Assembly: GCF_004770155.1 (NCBI RefSeq)
Contig: NZ_RQFA01000046.1
Location: 62,001-126,000, forward strand
Source: Leptospira gomenensis
Lineage (GTDB): Bacteria > Spirochaetota > Leptospiria > Leptospirales > Leptospiraceae
DNA: 64,000 nt
Direction of reading: 5' to 3'
Shown here: one piece after another, positions 59,044 through 64,000 of the stretch
Numbering within the stretch: the first letter of the stretch is position 1
Layout of the letters: every line of letters begins with the position of its first letter
The notes under the pieces: generated by a model
Told to the model about the DNA's origin: nothing
Databases searched by the model: none
What the model saw: the letters and a program-made list of their open reading frames with translations, nothing else
Translations under genes and position numbers: made by a program

Positions 59044-59108
59044 AACGAAACGATTTACGAAAAAAAATCCTCATCCAATCTGGGCCACAAAACGAAAGGA
59101 GAACGATC

Positions 59109-59573
59109 ATGAAATCTTCCGTACAGGATTTGAAACATATCGGAATGACTTGTTTCAACGTAAACCTCCGCAGAACGACACGATTGATCACCTCGTATTA
59201 CGACTTCGTATTAAAACCTTCCGGTCTGCGGATCACACAATTTACGATCCTCGTGGGAATCGCCCACGGAAAAGAATGTAGCATCACCGACCTTGCGCGG
59301 ATCACCGACATCGACAGAACCACGTTACAAAGAAGTCTGGAAATTCTCCGGCGGGACGGATGGATCCGGATCGAAAAAAAGGAAACCGGCAACGTCCGAC
59401 TTTTGTTTCTCACGAAAAAAGGAGAATCCAAACTCGAAGAGGCGATCCTTCTTTGGAAAGAAGCACAAGCCGCGGTGACGGATTCGCTCGGAAAATCCAA
59501 ATTCAAGGAAACTCTAAGACTTTTATCCGAAGTCAGACGGCTTCCCATTTTGGAAACGATCCCGGAAGTCTGA
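59109..59573 (+). CDS. MarR-family transcriptional regulator
   Basis: The 154-residue protein has the winged-helix MarR core (about 38-125). Its recognition segment is CSITDLARITDIDRTTLQRSLEILRRDGWIRI, followed by the beta-wing (KKETGNVRLLFLTKKGESKL). Helices at both ends would form the dimer. GGAG precedes the ATG. It lies between thioesterase and thiolase genes, and two matching palindromes sit before each. It therefore probably represses both in response to an acyl-CoA or fatty-acid-type ligand. The effector is not known. Confidence 0.88.
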   Translation: MKSSVQDLKHIGMTCFNVNLRRTTRLITSYYDFVLKPSGLRITQFTILVGIAHGKECSITDLARITDIDRTTLQRSLEILRRDGWIRIEKKETGNVRLLFLTKKGESKLEEAILLWKEAQAAVTDSLGKSKFKETLRLLSEVRRLPILETIPEV

Positions 59574-59612
59574 GGGAAAACCCGTTTCGTTTATCGGAAT
59601 CCTGTTATAACG

Positions 59613-59637
59613 TATAAAATATAGTGTATATACACTA
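59613..59637 (+). promoter_or_regulatory. MarR-type palindromic operator upstream of thiolase
   Basis: TAGTGTATATACACTA at 59622-59637 is a perfect 16-bp palindrome. It follows TATAAAAT (59613-59620, -10-like) and ends 5 bp before the GGAG of the thiolase gene. The operator would overlap the start of transcription. Confidence 0.72.
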
Positions 59638-59652
59638 CATAAGGAGAATTTT

Positions 59653-60834
59653 ATGGTGTTTTTGGTGGACGGAGCAAGGACTCCTTTCGGAAAATTCGGC
59701 GGAGGATTGAAGGACTTTTCCTCCTCGGAACTGGCAGTGATCACGGCGAAGGAAGTCCTCCGCAAAACGGAAGTCGATCCCGAATCGGTGGAGGAATCGA
59801 TTTACGGAAACGTAATACAGGATTCCAAGGATTCCGCGTATCTCGCAAGACATATCGGACTTCGTTCGGGTTTGTCGATACACTCCAGCGCGTTGACCGT
59901 AAACCGACTTTGCGGTTCGGGTATGGAGAGTATTCTTTTAGGAGCGCGCAAAATCCTCTCGAAAGAAAATCGAATCGTTTTGGCGGGCGGAACCGAATCG
60001 ATGAGCAACGCTCCTTTCGTTTTAAAAAACGCGCGCTGGGGAAACAAATACGGAGATTCGATCGCGGAGGACAGGCTTGCGCAGAGCCTCACGGACTGTT
60101 TCGTCGATCTGACCATGGGAATGACTGCGGAAAACATCTCGCGACATTTCGATATTTCGCGTTCCGCTCAGGACGAATGGGCCGGAATTTCCCAGGTTCG
60201 CGCGGAAGCCGCTTCGATGGATGGAATTTTTTCGAACGAGATCGTTCCCGTTCAAAGCCGTGGAAAAAAACCGGTTCTACTCGACAAAGACGAACAGATC
60301 CGAGGCGCGGAATGTGTCCCCCTTTTGAAAAACCTTCCCGCCGCGTTTCTCAAGGAAGGTTCGGTTACCGCAGGAAACGCGTCCGGGATCAACGACGGCG
60401 CCGCTTCGGTTCTTTTGGCTTCCGATTCCTGGTTAGACGTTTCCGGGAAAAGACCGTTGGCGTCTATTCTCGGTTATGCGAACGTCGGCTGCGATCCCAA
60501 GATGATGGGTTTGGGCCCGGTTTTCGCGGTTCCCCGAGCGCTCGAAAACGCCGGAATTCCGTTAAACGAAGTGGATCTTTTCGAAATCAACGAAGCCTAC
60601 GCGTCCCAGACTCTTGCCGTGATTCGGGAATTGAAACTGAATCCGGAAAAGACGAACGTGAACGGCGGTGCGATCGCGATCGGTCATCCGCTGGGAGCGA
60701 GCGGAACCAGAGTCACCCTCGCCCTCGCCTACGAACTCAAACGGCGAAACCTACGGATCGGAGTCGCATCGCTTTGTATCGGAGGGGGTCAGGGAATCGC
60801 AATCGTATTAGAAAATTATGATTTTAAAAAGTGA
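59653..60834 (+). CDS. Acetyl-CoA acetyltransferase (thiolase)
   Basis: The 393-residue thiolase has the acyl-enzyme Cys87 in NRLCGSGMES. The second catalytic region is NGGAIAIGHPLGASGTR (His about 346), and the proton-donor Cys is in SLCIGGGQG (about 376). The middle holds the family GMTAENI and the EINEAYASQTL catalytic loop. It condenses two acetyl-CoA or thiolyses 3-ketoacyl-CoA. Degradative and biosynthetic roles cannot be separated. It follows the palindromic operator by 16 bp, so it is under the same probable MarR control as the thioesterase. Confidence 0.9.
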   Translation: MVFLVDGARTPFGKFGGGLKDFSSSELAVITAKEVLRKTEVDPESVEESIYGNVIQDSKDSAYLARHIGLRSGLSIHSSALTVNRLCGSGMESILLGARKILSKENRIVLAGGTESMSNAPFVLKNARWGNKYGDSIAEDRLAQSLTDCFVDLTMGMTAENISRHFDISRSAQDEWAGISQVRAEAASMDGIFSNEIVPVQSRGKKPVLLDKDEQIRGAECVPLLKNLPAAFLKEGSVTAGNASGINDGAASVLLASDSWLDVSGKRPLASILGYANVGCDPKMMGLGPVFAVPRALENAGIPLNEVDLFEINEAYASQTLAVIRELKLNPEKTNVNGGAIAIGHPLGASGTRVTLALAYELKRRNLRIGVASLCIGGGQGIAIVLENYDFKK

Positions 60835-60855
60835 TTCTCGATCGGCGCGATCGGT

Positions 60856-61908
<1,053 letters not shown>

Positions 61909-62018
61909 AGCGAAACGTTTTCCAATCTCGGGATTCCGATCAACCCGAAAACCTCTTGAATCCTACGGCTTCCCCCGTAAAATCGCGTCATTCTTTCTTT
62001 AGAAAAAGGAATTTAAAA

Positions 62019-62231
62019 ATGAACATTTTCAATTATATCATTCCGCATATCGTCGGCTTTATACTGATCGCGATCGGTTGGTACGTAAGCATCTTGAACG
62101 TTGGACTGACCCGATTTACGGAAAACGTTTTGATCAGCAAATGGACGGTCGGTGGTTTGATTTTGATTCTGATCGGCGCATATCTTCCTGAAATTTGGAT
62201 CGGCACGATAAAACTTTTTAAGAAGGATTAG
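62019..62231 (+). CDS. Small two-helix membrane protein
   Basis: The ATG at 62019 has AAGGA 8 bp upstream; the in-frame ATG at 61956 has none and lies in the promoter region. The 70-residue product has two membrane helices (about 8-26 and 45-63) with a short loop (TRFTENVLISKWTV) and an amphipathic end. The type resembles small DUF-like inner-membrane proteins. No function can be assigned. Confidence 0.6.
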   Translation: MNIFNYIIPHIVGFILIAIGWYVSILNVGLTRFTENVLISKWTVGGLILILIGAYLPEIWIGTIKLFKKD

Positions 62232-62639
62232 CCGAGACGGCCGATCGTCTTTTGCCGTTTTGTAGGATCTCCTACCCGGTCGAAACTTGTCGGCGTGGTT
62301 CCTTGTCGGCGCGGCGCCCGTCTCCCTACGATTCCTTTTTTTCGAATCGAATGCGACGCGGTGAAACGTAGATTTCCGCCTTGGTCACCGTGGACTCAAA
62401 AGAAGGTGCACCCAAGTCGGATCGAAACATTTCCTCATTCTTTGTTTTCCCGATCATTTGGGGGAGTTCGTAGGAGTTCTTCTTAGGAGTTCCCACAAAA
62501 TTCCCCACCCAAGAAGATTTTTCTTGTACTTTTTCCCCCCTTTGTCATTCTCCGTTTGCAGGCTTCCAAAAAGATCTTTACGGGATTTTTCTTTGGACCA
62601 GAATGCGACATAATATAATTATAAGAGCTAAAGTTGGAT
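62232..62639. repeat. Gap with GAGTTC motif cluster
   Basis: The 400-bp gap has no confident gene. GGAGTTCG, GGAGTTCTT and GAGTTCCCAC lie at about 62463, 62473 and 62487. The segment GAGTTCCCACAAAATTCCCC (62487-62506) nearly equals 57555-57574 (GAGTTCCCACACAATTCCCC), so it is a further member of that family. Confidence 0.5.
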
Positions 62640-63743
<1,104 letters not shown>

Positions 63744-63868
63744 CACGGAACTCCCGCGCGTAGCAAGGCGGTTCGAACGAAAAAAAATCGGATCTCTCGG
63801 CTGTGACGTATTTCCGATTTCTCCGACAAACGCAGCGTAAAATCGCACAACGTGCGATCCAATCGGGT

Positions 63869-64000
63869 TCAGCTTGGGGGAAGGAAGAGGATCCGTCCGC
63901 GTCCGAATGGCAAACATCGCGCCCAACCTTTGTCCACCAAAGCCTGACCGAAACTTTCAGCGATGTTCCAGCGGCAAAAACGGAATTCTTCCGAAAACAT
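63869..64000 (-). CDS. Possible C-terminal end of a gene running off the right edge
   Basis: The frame ending at the TGA (63869-63871) is open to the window edge for 43 codons, with FRFCRWNIAESFGQAL and WARCLPFGRGRILFLP. No start or family can be seen. It could equally be chance. Confidence 0.25.
   Translation of the reverse strand: MFSEEFRFCRWNIAESFGQALVDKGWARCLPFGRGRILFLPPS

Overview
The window reads as chromosomal DNA of a Leptospira, probably of the pathogen-containing (P1) clade. Pointers are: several small lipoproteins with loose spirochaete lipoboxes, many membrane sensors ending in class III nucleotidyl cyclase or PP2C domains, SBBP-type beta-propeller lipoproteins, frequent TTG starts, and intergenic repeats built on GAGTTCCC. 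Base composition looks moderate (by eye in the mid-40s % GC), higher than L. interrogans; I cannot name the species.

Layout. 1-2.4 kb: start of a truncated membrane sensor gene, then an AT-rich accessory patch with two gene cassettes bounded by attC-like elements, one holding a decayed DUF2971 gene. 2.4-11 kb: three more nucleotidyl-cyclase-type membrane proteins interleaved with a secreted protein, an AraC regulator and a divergent NmrA-type reductase. 11-18 kb: secreted beta-propeller and PKD-type lipoproteins, tag glycosylase, DUF2804 and DUF952 proteins. 18-22 kb: an SbcDC-like pair of the YhaO/YhaN type behind an unknown gene. 22-24 kb: two tandem lipoproteins, then a minisatellite of 51-56 bp units. 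24-29.5 kb: minus-strand housekeeping and regulatory genes (RlmD-type methyltransferase, ankyrin, AraC, thioesterase, GNAT, CBS, J-domain). 29.7-36 kb: CstA, Nudix, FlgD-Ig/OmpA protein, NRDE, PilZ, methyltransferase. 36-38 kb: two pairs of small lipoproteins. 39-43 kb: a DUF4178 / small membrane protein / membrane spermidine-synthase unit. 43-46.6 kb: c-type cytochrome candidate, another lipoprotein pair, and an RsbU-like phosphatase.

46.6-53 kb is a core minus-strand block: ispE, tRNA-Gln, glmU (uridylyltransferase domain only), prs, rplY, pth, ftsH, EVE protein, RsbU-like phosphatase, with several start/stop overlaps. The pth product has lost most catalytic residues. 53-64 kb: WYL regulator, membrane GT-C-like protein, a small abundant-type secreted protein with a strong terminator, a 1.3 kb repeat-rich gap, glyoxalase, and a thioesterase / MarR / thiolase group with two near-identical palindromic operators. 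A second WYL regulator and a DegT-family protein lacking the PLP lysine follow.

The observations I rate highest are the integron-like cassettes, the palindromic MarR regulon, the degenerate Pth and DegT proteins, the DUF4178-spermidine synthase unit and the GAGTTCCC repeat family.
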